Of a stretch of 17,513 nt of DNA, positions 1-7,750 are shown in pieces. The notes below the pieces were generated by a model. The model was not told the origin of the DNA. It ran no database searches and was given only the letters and a program-made list of their open reading frames with translations. Origin of the DNA: Sulfidibacterium sp964473895. Its GTDB lineage: Bacteria > Bacteroidota > Bacteroidia > Bacteroidales > F082. Made by a program: the position numbers and the translations under genes. The first letter of the stretch is position 1, and each line of letters begins with the position of its first letter. The DNA is taken from assembly GCA_964473895.1 (NCBI GenBank), contig CAYYRE010000053.1:1-17513 (forward strand), read 5' to 3'.

Positions 1-393
1 TTCAGCAAAATCGTTAACGGAGAACTTCCCTCCTACAAAATTGCAGAAACGGAAGATTATTACGCTTTTCTCGATATTTTTCCTTTGAAAAAAGGACATA
101 CTTTGGTCATTCCCAAGCAGGAAACAGACTATATTTTTGATTTGGACGATGAACTCTATAAAGGTTTGTTTGGTTTTGCCAAGAAAGTCGGTCTGGCCAT
201 CGAAAAGGTCATTCCTTGCCAACGCATCGGTATAGCTGTTGTTGGGTTGGAAGTACCGCATGCCCACATCCACCTGATTCCGCTGGACGGTATCTACGAC
301 ATTGACTTCCGCCAGCCCAAACTCAAACTGAGCGAAGAGGAGTTCAAAAAAATTGCCGCCGACATCCGCAAAGCCTATGAAGAAGCGGAGTAA
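1..393 (+). CDS. HIT family (histidine triad) protein, 5' end cut by window
   Basis: Frame 1 is open from the first base to a TAA at 391-393, giving 130 residues. The fragment begins FSKIVNGELPSYKIAE, the usual start of HIT-family hydrolases after about four residues (M-x-x-I), so very little is missing. The histidine-triad signature HAHIHL is at 259-276, with the three histidines at 259-261, 265-267 and 271-273. The early KKGHTLVIPK segment is also typical of the fold. These small cytoplasmic proteins bind nucleotides and hydrolyse or transfer nucleoside phosphoramidates or dinucleotides; the middle histidine of the triad is the nucleophile in the family. The substrate here cannot be told from sequence. 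The next gene, a radical-SAM enzyme, follows about 70 bases downstream on the same strand, with no evident functional link. A TTG at 85 would give a shorter reading, but it would remove conserved family sequence. Confidence 0.9.
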   Translation, partial: FSKIVNGELPSYKIAETEDYYAFLDIFPLKKGHTLVIPKQETDYIFDLDDELYKGLFGFAKKVGLAIEKVIPCQRIGIAVVGLEVPHAHIHLIPLDGIYDIDFRQPKLKLSEEEFKKIAADIRKAYEEAE

Positions 394-394
394 A

Positions 395-418
395 GGTTTC
401 ATTTTTTTTTGAGAAACC
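395..418 (+). repeat. Short inverted repeat between HIT and KamA genes
   Basis: GGTTTC (395-400) and GAAACC (413-418) can form a 6-bp stem around a T-rich loop, starting just after the HIT gene stop. It might help end the HIT transcript. However, the T run lies inside the loop and the stem is followed by A residues, so it is not a canonical intrinsic terminator. The rest of the 394-463 gap shows no convincing TAnnTTTG box. Confidence 0.3.
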
Positions 419-451
419 AAAAAAATTGCTTACATTACCCTCCATGTGAAA

Positions 452-458
452 AAGGAGG
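452..458 (+). promoter_or_regulatory. Strong Shine-Dalgarno sequence for the KamA-like gene
   Basis: AAGGAGG lies five bases before the ATG at 464. Such a full anti-SD match is unusual for Bacteroidota genes and for this window. It decides the start: the in-frame GTG at 446 lies upstream of this site and would put the SD inside the coding region. Confidence 0.75.
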
Positions 459-463
459 GAAAA

Positions 464-2686
464 ATGAAAGTACAAACTTTTTGGGAAAACGTCAACCTGG
501 AGCCGGACGTTCTGCAACTGGTGCAGAAAATCGTACGGGAAAACCCTTTTTTATTATCTGTTTTTAAGCGATCTACCCATTTTGAAGAAGCCGTTAACCG
601 GCTGAGGCACTGGTTAACCGAATATTTTAAGGCACATCCGGCGGCATGGGCGTATTATAAAAATCCGAACCCGGAGAGTTTCCAAAAACTTTTGTGGCCC
701 GATTATGCAGCCATCCGGCTAATGGACTACTTAGACCACGAAGGGGAAATTTTCAATGATCCGAATCTCGGCGGGAAACAAATTGTGAGTCAACCCATAA
801 AAACACTCTGGCTGGCCATCCGGCAGGGAAAAGGAAACAGCAACAAGGCTTTTTTTAATGATATGCTTTTCCTGTTCAGACAACTCAACGGAAAACTGGT
901 CAAAACCATGCCCGACAGGGAAAAGCTGAACCGGTGGATGGCCCGGCATCCCACCGGTCTCGACAAAAAAATCATTGCCGAACGGCAACTCAATAAAGAC
1001 CGTATCATCCGGAAAATCATCCAAAACATTGATCTGGGCCTGCAGAAAAGCCGGCGGTTTCAGTTTACACCCGGAAGTACCTTTGCCGAGAAATACCACC
1101 AGGTATCACAGTGGTGGAACGATTACCGTTTCCATTTAACCTTTGCCATTCGCCATCCTGACATACTCAACGAAATGTTGGGTAATTCGTTACCCGAAAA
1201 AACCATGAAACGGCTGCATGATGCCCGTAAAAAAGGCATTCCCCTGTTTGTAAACCCCTATTATTTGTCACTGCTTTGCGAAAACTGCAATCCCAACACG
1301 CCGGTAGCCGACCGGCCCCTGCGCGATTATATCTTTCCCAGCCAAAAATTAATTGATTCTTTCGGGAAAATAGTAGCCTGGGAAAAAGAAGACATCATGC
1401 GTCCGGGCGAGCCCAATGCAGCCGGGTGGATATTACCGGCTTATCACAACATTCACCGGCGCTACCCCGAGGTGGCCATTTTTATTCCGGATACCACCGG
1501 CAGGGCATGCGCCGGCTTGTGCGCCTCCTGCCAGCGCATGTACGACTTCCAGAACGGACATTTTAATTTCAATCTGAAAAAATTGCAACCCCGCCTGCAA
1601 TGGCCCGAAAAGATGCGCCTGCTCATGGACTATTTTGAAAATGATACCCAATTGCGCGACATCCTGATTACCGGAGGCGATGCATTTATGAATTCCGACG
1701 AATCGCTCCGTCAGATTTTGGAGGCCGTTTACCAAATGGCAAAACGTAAAAAAGAGAAAAACAAAAAACTTCCCGATGGGAAAAAACACGCAGAAATTTT
1801 GCGGGTGCGCCTGGGAACACGCATTCCGGTATATCTTCCGCAACGGATTACCGATGCACTGACGGACATATTAAAAGCCTTCCGGCAGAAAGCCTCAGCC
1901 ATCGGAATCCGGCAATTTATTATTCAAACACACATCGAGTCGGCCATGGAGATAACGCCGGATACCCGTGATGCGGTACAAAAACTTTTACAAGCCGGCT
2001 GGCTGGTGACCAATCAACAGGTGTTTATTACAGCCGCTTCGTTACGCGGACATACCGCCAAGCTGAGGCAGGTGTTGAATGACATCGGTATTTTACCCTA
2101 TTACACTTTTTCGGTGAAAGGTTTTATGGAAAACCACACCAACTTTGCGACCAACGCGCGAACGGTACAGGAACTCTCGGAAGAAAAGATGTTCGGAAAA
2201 ATCCCGAAAACATTTTATCCGGTTTTAAAAGAAGTACACCGGAACCCGGCCGCCATAGCCGGAACAATCCAAGCCATTCGCGAAAAAGCAAACATCCCGT
2301 TTCTTGCCACCGACCGCAATGTCATGAACCTGCCCGGGGTAGGGAAAAGCCTTGGATTCAGAACCATAGGAATTACCCACGATGGGCGGCGTATCTTACG
2401 TTTTAAACATGACGAAAACCGGCGCCACAGCCCGATTATAAAACAAACAGGGGATGTGGTGATCATTGAATCGAAATCGGTGACAAAATACCTGCGCCAA
2501 ATCGAGGGCATGGGGCAAAACGTTCACGAATACCAAACCATTTGGGGTTATTCGCTAAACGAAACCGAGCCTCTTTCGCCGGTTTACCGGTATCCGGAAT
2601 ATCCTTTCCGGATCACAGAAAAATATACCCACTTGCAGGTAGAAGAAGAAACCGACCGTGGCGAGACGATGAAAATTATCGGATAA
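464..2686 (+). CDS. KamA-family radical SAM protein (lysine/glutamate 2,3-aminomutase-like)
   Basis: This is a 740-residue protein when started at ATG 464. The [4Fe-4S]/SAM motif is C349-x3-C353-x2-C356, in the sequence CAGLCASC, preceded by the HRRYPEVAIFIP strand typical of aminomutases (HRYPDRVLFL-type). R358, two residues after the last cysteine, matches the arginine that in lysine 2,3-aminomutase contacts the substrate carboxylate. The second radical-SAM signature GGD is at 404-406, followed by RLGTRIPVYLPQRIT, also family-typical. K628 in LPGVGK aligns with the PLP-binding lysine. By eye, the two aspartates that hold the lysine side chain in the clostridial enzyme are replaced by K552 (PYYTFSVKG) and N622 (NLPGVGK). 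The first ~300 residues are an extra mostly helical region absent from the ~416-residue classical enzymes. The enzyme would be cytoplasmic, using SAM and PLP for a 1,2-amino shift; the actual substrate is unknown. It converges with gldN, three bases apart. Confidence 0.85.
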   Translation: MKVQTFWENVNLEPDVLQLVQKIVRENPFLLSVFKRSTHFEEAVNRLRHWLTEYFKAHPAAWAYYKNPNPESFQKLLWPDYAAIRLMDYLDHEGEIFNDPNLGGKQIVSQPIKTLWLAIRQGKGNSNKAFFNDMLFLFRQLNGKLVKTMPDREKLNRWMARHPTGLDKKIIAERQLNKDRIIRKIIQNIDLGLQKSRRFQFTPGSTFAEKYHQVSQWWNDYRFHLTFAIRHPDILNEMLGNSLPEKTMKRLHDARKKGIPLFVNPYYLSLLCENCNPNTPVADRPLRDYIFPSQKLIDSFGKIVAWEKEDIMRPGEPNAAGWILPAYHNIHRRYPEVAIFIPDTTGRACAGLCASCQRMYDFQNGHFNFNLKKLQPRLQWPEKMRLLMDYFENDTQLRDILITGGDAFMNSDESLRQILEAVYQMAKRKKEKNKKLPDGKKHAEILRVRLGTRIPVYLPQRITDALTDILKAFRQKASAIGIRQFIIQTHIESAMEITPDTRDAVQKLLQAGWLVTNQQVFITAASLRGHTAKLRQVLNDIGILPYYTFSVKGFMENHTNFATNARTVQELSEEKMFGKIPKTFYPVLKEVHRNPAAIAGTIQAIREKANIPFLATDRNVMNLPGVGKSLGFRTIGITHDGRRILRFKHDENRRHSPIIKQTGDVVIIESKSVTKYLRQIEGMGQNVHEYQTIWGYSLNETEPLSPVYRYPEYPFRITEKYTHLQVEEETDRGETMKIIG

Positions 2687-2689
2687 AAA

Positions 2690-3541
2690 TCAATATTGCC
2701 ACAGGTATTGTTCAAAGTCAAACATTTCACGCTGAATTCGCCGGGATTCCCGTATGGCATCAGCACCGGAAGCATAAGCATTGATGCGCCTGTCGAACAT
2801 ATTCTGTTCTTTGATAATATAGCTTCTGAAAAGCCTTTTAATAAAAATATCGTCGTAGCTCAACCGCATGGCCGAATTTTGGGGATTAAAAGCCAGCGCT
2901 TTGGCCAACACTTTCCGTGCATCGGCATACGAAACCCAGAACAAAGGAACCGGCACCTGCTGCCCATTGTGCTCTTTAATCATAACAGGGCATAACGATT
3001 CGATGCGAACCAACATTTGCGACCGTTTGGCATCAAAATACCAATCCTCTTTCAAACGCAGGCGCAACACCTGTGTCGGGTCAAAGGTGTTAATAATCAC
3101 CGTATCGTATTCATCATACGGAGGCACCGACCGCCGCAATGTTTTATGAACAGTATCTGTTTGGCGGGCAATGATTTCGTTGTAGGTAATGGGCACCAGC
3201 AGTTCATCGGTGGAAGAGAGGTCGTAGGCAGTGATTTTGCCTTGTTTCAGGGCATCCATAATCACCGTAATAAAAGATTTCCAGTTTTGATGGGGGGTAG
3301 TGGGAAAATAGAAAACATTGTTCATTTTCTGACGGAAATCGATCTCACGCCAAATTCTTTTTGACCACATGATGTCCGCTTTACGAACACTGGGCAACGG
3401 CATGGGTACACGGTTTACGGTCCCCTGGTCCTGATAAAGCCCATCGGTGGGGGTACTCACGGTAATCTGACCCGACACAGAGAAGGGAATACTGAAAAGC
3501 AACAGGAGAAAACCGGATAATATGATTTTTTTCATAGCCAT
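2690..3541 (-). CDS. gldN: Type IX secretion/gliding protein GldN (PorN)
   Basis: The protein has 283 residues, or 281 if the second Met is used. An N-terminal signal peptide (MKKIILSGFLLLLFSIPFSVSG, cleaved before Q) sends it to the periplasm. The mature start runs through VPMPLPSVRKADIMWSKRIWREIDFRQKMN, which is the GldN family hallmark (a tryptophan/arginine-rich early block), followed by FYFPTTPHQNWKSF and KGKITAYDL. In the T9SS, GldN/PorN associates with the lipoprotein GldK/PorK in a large periplasmic ring under the outer membrane. Its ATG at 3541-3539 overlaps the last base of the gldM stop (TAATG), so translation is probably coupled. A second in-frame ATG lies two codons later. It is the last gene of the operon, and its TGA lies three bases from the stop of the convergent KamA-like gene. 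Confidence 0.95.
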   Translation of the reverse strand: MAMKKIILSGFLLLLFSIPFSVSGQITVSTPTDGLYQDQGTVNRVPMPLPSVRKADIMWSKRIWREIDFRQKMNNVFYFPTTPHQNWKSFITVIMDALKQGKITAYDLSSTDELLVPITYNEIIARQTDTVHKTLRRSVPPYDEYDTVIINTFDPTQVLRLRLKEDWYFDAKRSQMLVRIESLCPVMIKEHNGQQVPVPLFWVSYADARKVLAKALAFNPQNSAMRLSYDDIFIKRLFRSYIIKEQNMFDRRINAYASGADAIRESRRIQREMFDFEQYLWQY

Positions 3542-5229
3542 TATTTTATCTCTAAAGTAATTGGGTTCAAGGTTCTTACAGATCCATCCGGGCCAACTGC
3601 CTGAATGTTCTCAAAAAAGAATTTCTGTTTGTGTTTTGCATTACGGATCATTTTCTCCGCTTGCGGGGTAAAAACGTTTCCTTTGATGTTTTGCTGGAGC
3701 CAGTCCCCGTTAATAATGGTTGAAAAACTATACGAAATCACTTTAAAATAGTAATTATCAAACAAAAAGTCTTTCATATTGGGGATAATGGCATGAGCAG
3801 CAAGCAGGGTGTTTTTATCAATTGTCCCGTTGGATTGCCCGGCAATTTCGGCGGTGGGACTGGGAACACGTTTTACACGGAATTCGGAACGTCCCAGCAA
3901 TACATTACGTCCATCAATCTCTGCCGTAGCCGAAACAAATACTTTGTTTCCGGGAACGGGACGTAAAATCTTAACAATCCAGTTTCTTCCTTTCCGGTAC
4001 AGTTTTCCGGCGGAAATACGGGGTTTAATCTGATTGGAACTTAACCCCGGGGCTGTAATGGAAACCGGATTTTCCACACCAAGGTAAAAAACATTCATAC
4101 GCAATGGCGCCACGGTAAGTGCAGGAGGAGCCACCATGTACTTGCCTTTGAAATAATATTTTGCTTTCTGGTTGGTTTTGGGATCAATCATTTCGATGAT
4201 GCCGGCATATTTATGGATGCCTTCTTTTTTAGCGGGAAGTACCAGTTTTACAATCCCTCCGTTTCCCTGTACCAATTGGGTTTTGGCGATGTTTTGATCG
4301 GTAATGGTATCGGCTCCGGGCAAAATGCGCACTGTAGGCTTGGTTTTGGTATCGTAAGCAGCTACCAACACCTGCGCCTTATAAGTGTTTCCCTGCAGAA
4401 CATAAGTACTGTATGGAATCACTTTGGCCTCCACATGGTCAAACTTGTAATCTTTTTCGGTAATGGAGCTGTACAGATAGTTCAGTGCATCAAACTCCGC
4501 CATTTTCACCTCGGAAATAATTTTATTGATCAGCGTAATATCTGCCGCAAGAATAGTATAATAAAAATTATGGTTTTCCCAATCTTGTTTTTGCCGGTCG
4601 GCATTGTAGTAAATTAATTTTTTCTTACCGAGATAATTGGTTACCAACCCCACTTTTGTTGTGTTTGACGGGAGGTGCATGATACGGATGATGGTATCGC
4701 GGTAGGCGTTCATTTTACGGCTCAACCGGTAAGCTTCCCCTTTTTTGGAAGTCCCCACCCCAATGAGGTAGTTGGTCACATCGTTGTAACGGTCTTTGGT
4801 AGGAACAATCCGCAGGTTCAGCTCTTTTATTTTTTTCATTTCCCCGGGATGATACGGGTCGGGGACCAATGTGTCGAAATAGTAATGGTTTACAACAAAT
4901 GCCGAATCTTTCCTTTCGGAAACTTCCACCAGCTTCAGTTTCAAGTGCTGCAAGTATGTCACCATTTGATGGGAGTGCTGCCTGACTCTTTTGGCTTTTT
5001 CCCAAAAGGGACCTACTTTTTCCTGATTCAGTTGGAACTGTGTTTCAAACCGGGCATACGTTGCGGCAATTTTTGAGCTGAGGCTTGTATTGGTATCCTC
5101 CACATTTTCGTTTACCACGAGGAAAGCATCGAGTACCTGTTTTGATACGTTCAATGCCAACAGGGCATAGAGTACCAAATACATCATGGCAATCATCTTT
5201 TGCCTCGGGGTTTCTTTATATCCAGCCAT
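3541..5229 (-). CDS. gldM: Type IX secretion/gliding motor subunit GldM (PorM)
   Basis: The protein has 562 residues and begins with the diagnostic MAGYKETPRQKMIAMMYLVL. One transmembrane helix spans about residues 12-30, and the rest is a long periplasmic arm that in known structures consists of four domains and dimerises. R9, just before the helix, corresponds to the conserved arginine that pairs with an acidic residue of GldL in the proton channel. With GldL it forms the inner-membrane, proton-motive-force driven rotary motor that powers type IX secretion and gliding; the arm reaches the GldK/GldN ring. At 562 residues it is somewhat longer than the ~515 of well-studied homologues. AAAAGGA lies a few bases before the ATG. 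It is 47 bases downstream of gldL and overlaps gldN by one base. Confidence 0.96.
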   Translation of the reverse strand: MAGYKETPRQKMIAMMYLVLYALLALNVSKQVLDAFLVVNENVEDTNTSLSSKIAATYARFETQFQLNQEKVGPFWEKAKRVRQHSHQMVTYLQHLKLKLVEVSERKDSAFVVNHYYFDTLVPDPYHPGEMKKIKELNLRIVPTKDRYNDVTNYLIGVGTSKKGEAYRLSRKMNAYRDTIIRIMHLPSNTTKVGLVTNYLGKKKLIYYNADRQKQDWENHNFYYTILAADITLINKIISEVKMAEFDALNYLYSSITEKDYKFDHVEAKVIPYSTYVLQGNTYKAQVLVAAYDTKTKPTVRILPGADTITDQNIAKTQLVQGNGGIVKLVLPAKKEGIHKYAGIIEMIDPKTNQKAKYYFKGKYMVAPPALTVAPLRMNVFYLGVENPVSITAPGLSSNQIKPRISAGKLYRKGRNWIVKILRPVPGNKVFVSATAEIDGRNVLLGRSEFRVKRVPSPTAEIAGQSNGTIDKNTLLAAHAIIPNMKDFLFDNYYFKVISYSFSTIINGDWLQQNIKGNVFTPQAEKMIRNAKHKQKFFFENIQAVGPDGSVRTLNPITLEIK

Positions 5230-5276
5230 TTACATTCCTTTTTTTATTGACATTCCGATCCGATGAACCCATGATA

Positions 5277-6281
5277 TCAACTCCGGATATTCATGGCCGA
5301 AAGCATGTTTCCATACACTTTGTTCAGCGCTTCCATCCGTTGGGTTAACAATTGCATTTGTTCCACAAAAACACCGGTTTGGGAAGCTGATTTCTCAAGT
5401 GTTTGCAACAATTCGCTGACGGTAGTTTGCATTTTTCCGGAGGTTTCCGCACTTTGCTGCGAATCACGCAACTGGCTTTCGTACATGGCATTCAGGGCGG
5501 CAAGGTTTTCGGCAATTTTCCGGATTTGTTGATTATATTCTTCTCCGCTCACCGAAGTAAAATCAAGTGCTTCAACGGATTTGGCAAGGGCCATGGCCGA
5601 TTTCTGGTAATTTTCGGCCAGGCTGCGGGCCGATTCGGACGCCTGTTTTACCGTTCCCACAAATTCTTCGGTCGAATCCATATTTCCTTTTAATATCTCG
5701 GCAGCTTGCACATAGGCATTGGACAGGACTTCGGCATTTTGATTAACCGACCGGACATTTTGAGCAAAACTTCCGGAAGCTTCCACATCTTCGCCCATCA
5801 CCTCACCGAGTTTACGGGCCGACTGACCCGCCATTTTCATGTTTTCGGCAAAATCTTTAGAAGCAGCAGCCGCATCGGTTACATCGGCCATTTTAACTGC
5901 ATTTTCCGATAATTTTTCCAGACCGGTTCCCAGCCTTTCAATGATTTTTTCATCAATATTGGCCTTTTTCAGCATTTCGTCCAACTGCTGTGTGGGAGTC
6001 TGCCGTTTTTTCTGAAGTTCAGCTCCCTTCACCGGATGATACATGCCGGCCAATTCGGGATACACCAGACTCCAATCGGGTTCCACATGCGGATCCTCAA
6101 AAGCAGACAAAAAGAAAATCAGGGCTTCTGTTCCCAAACCCACAGCCAACATGGCATCGGCCCCCGCATAATGGTTTATTTTAAAGAGCGCTCCGATCAA
6201 CACCACAGAGGCCCCGAGGCCATATACTTTGGCCATTAAGTTACGATACGTTCTCGTTTTGTTAAAATCCCAAAATCCCAT
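5277..6281 (-). CDS. gldL: Type IX secretion/gliding motor subunit GldL (PorL)
   Basis: The protein has 334 residues. Two N-terminal transmembrane helices are visible, roughly residues 18-36 (VYGLGASVVLIGALFKI) and 42-61 (AMLAVGLGTEALIFFLSAF). E52 within the second helix is the likely equivalent of the motor glutamate that couples proton flow, and H38 between the helices is also family-typical. The cytoplasmic tail from about residue 75 is long, alanine/glutamate/serine-rich and strongly coiled-coil-like, with repeated heptad patterns (for example SENAVKMADVTDAAAASKDF). It is longer than in some flavobacterial GldL proteins and closer to Porphyromonas PorL. GldL forms a pentameric collar around two GldM helices. 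ATG at 6281 gives the expected GFWDF-type start. The gene lies 36 bases after gldK and 47 before gldM. Confidence 0.95.
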   Translation of the reverse strand: MGFWDFNKTRTYRNLMAKVYGLGASVVLIGALFKINHYAGADAMLAVGLGTEALIFFLSAFEDPHVEPDWSLVYPELAGMYHPVKGAELQKKRQTPTQQLDEMLKKANIDEKIIERLGTGLEKLSENAVKMADVTDAAAASKDFAENMKMAGQSARKLGEVMGEDVEASGSFAQNVRSVNQNAEVLSNAYVQAAEILKGNMDSTEEFVGTVKQASESARSLAENYQKSAMALAKSVEALDFTSVSGEEYNQQIRKIAENLAALNAMYESQLRDSQQSAETSGKMQTTVSELLQTLEKSASQTGVFVEQMQLLTQRMEALNKVYGNMLSAMNIRS

Positions 6282-6317
6282 AATTCTATTACGTTTTGTT
6301 GTTTTTATGCAATATTT

Positions 6318-7673
6318 TTAATGATAAACCCGCGAAGCACGATTGGCATTATCTCCTTCATTCCGTCCGAGATAAGGTTGAATACACCGGAAACCAATGT
6401 ATGATTTGGCCGTATCCTGGTATTCGTAAGCACGGGTGGTCACTTGCAGGTAATAGGCAATGTCTTTCCACGAACCGCCACGGATTACTTTCCGTTTCAT
6501 GGCCGGAGGGTCATCTTTTTTGGCATTGTAAGTATAGTTGGGGTTCATATCCCACGAAATGTTGTAAGAAGAAGGATCATACGCACTGTTGGTCCATTCC
6601 GAAACATTTCCGGCCATATCGTACAGGTCAAAACCATTGGGAGGATAATGGCCCACCACCACGGTACGCAATCCGCCATCGGCAATATAGTTGCCCCGCA
6701 GCGGTTTAAAGTTGGCCAAAAAACAACCTTTGGCATTTCGTGTATAAGGGCCTCCCCACGGATAAGGGTTCAGCTGGTTACCCCCGCGGGCCGCCCATTC
6801 CCATTCGGCTTCGGTAGGAAGGCGAAATTCAGAAAGGACAACACCCCCTTTTCTTTTCATTAATGCGTTGTTTAACAATTCGGTACGCCACACACAAAAG
6901 GCACGGGCCTGATTCCAATTTACCCCCACAACCGGATAATGGTCATAAGCCGGATGCGAGAAATATTTTTCCGTCATGGGATCGTTGAACGAATAGGCAA
7001 AATCTTTGATCCATACCAACGTGTCGGGGTAAACGTGGATGGTTTCGTTGTGAACATACGAGGCCCTGTCGTGACGGGGACCTTTTTGCCCCGGATGGGT
7101 ACGCTCTCTCAGATTGTCCATGGCAGCTGCATGCAAGTCCACCCAGTAATAAGAATAGATCAACTTCCGCGTATCAATTTCCTTGTGACGGAAGAAACGC
7201 TCATTTTCAGGAAGATACATTTGCTCCAACGCATCCCGCACATCTTGATCCTGGCTGTTCCAATCTATTTTTGTTTTCCAGTTTAATTTGGGCGGGTCAT
7301 ACGTTTCGCCGGTTTTGGGATTTTCTTCAATAAGATAATCATCCGGGCGGATATCTCCTAAAATGGTACGCGCAATGGAATCACGCACCCAATCAACAAA
7401 TTGACGGTATTCGTCGTTGGTAATTTCGGTTTGGTCCATATAAAAACCGGATACCGAAACCGTTTTGGGCTGAATAAGATGCCCGTGCGTAATATCCTCC
7501 GCTCCGGCTCCCATTGTAAAACTCCCTTGGGGGACAAAAACCATCCCGTAAGGATGCGGCTGATAAAACGGCTTAACATTGGGCCTTGTTCCTACCAACT
7601 CGCCACTGTTCGACTGGCTGCAACTTGTAAAAATAAAGACCGCAAACAAATATAAATACCAACTTCTTTTCAT
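6318..7673 (-). CDS. gldK: Type IX secretion/gliding lipoprotein GldK (PorK), FGE-fold
   Basis: The chosen ATG at 7673 gives 451 residues and a clean lipoprotein signal: MKRSWYLYLFAVFIFTSC, with C18 the lipidated residue and no aspartate at +2, so it is probably outer-membrane bound. The reading frame continues upstream but adds a non-signal-like basic extension. After the linker GELVGTR come formylglycine-generating-enzyme (sulfatase-modifying factor) blocks: GMVFVPQGSFTMG (43-55), DQTEITNDEYRQF (80-92), RLPTEAEWEWAARGG (284-298), DLYDMAGNVSEW (349-360) and IRGGSW (397-402). The catalytic cysteine motif expected after GGSW is not present (YYLQVTTRAY instead), so it looks like a structural relative. 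GldK pairs with GldN in the periplasmic ring and contacts PorP-type outer-membrane proteins. Position between porP and gldL supports GldK rather than its paralogue GldJ. Confidence 0.94.
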   Translation of the reverse strand: MKRSWYLYLFAVFIFTSCSQSNSGELVGTRPNVKPFYQPHPYGMVFVPQGSFTMGAGAEDITHGHLIQPKTVSVSGFYMDQTEITNDEYRQFVDWVRDSIARTILGDIRPDDYLIEENPKTGETYDPPKLNWKTKIDWNSQDQDVRDALEQMYLPENERFFRHKEIDTRKLIYSYYWVDLHAAAMDNLRERTHPGQKGPRHDRASYVHNETIHVYPDTLVWIKDFAYSFNDPMTEKYFSHPAYDHYPVVGVNWNQARAFCVWRTELLNNALMKRKGGVVLSEFRLPTEAEWEWAARGGNQLNPYPWGGPYTRNAKGCFLANFKPLRGNYIADGGLRTVVVGHYPPNGFDLYDMAGNVSEWTNSAYDPSSYNISWDMNPNYTYNAKKDDPPAMKRKVIRGGSWKDIAYYLQVTTRAYEYQDTAKSYIGFRCIQPYLGRNEGDNANRASRVYH

Positions 7674-7705
7674 TCTTCTCTTCTTTTTTAAATATCTTTT
7701 TGAAG

Positions 7706-7729
7706 ATCCACGGGTTGAAAATCCACGGG
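7706..7729. repeat. 9-bp direct repeat in porP-gldK gap
   Basis: ATCCACGGG occurs at 7706-7714 and 7721-7729, 15 bases apart start to start, inside the 77-base spacer between the porP stop and the gldK start. It is not part of either coding region with the starts chosen here. It could be a regulatory site within the operon or chance. Confidence 0.4.
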
Positions 7730-7750
7730 AAATCCCTGCCATTCTATTTT

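Noticed and set aside
395..418. Hairpin as an intrinsic terminator for the HIT gene
   Set aside because: The stem is short and A/T-rich, the T run is in the loop and A residues follow, so it is kept only as a low-confidence inverted repeat.
7674..7742. Upstream extension of gldK by 23 residues
   Set aside because: The extension is basic and low-complexity and would bury the lipoprotein signal. ATG 7673 gives a textbook lipobox.
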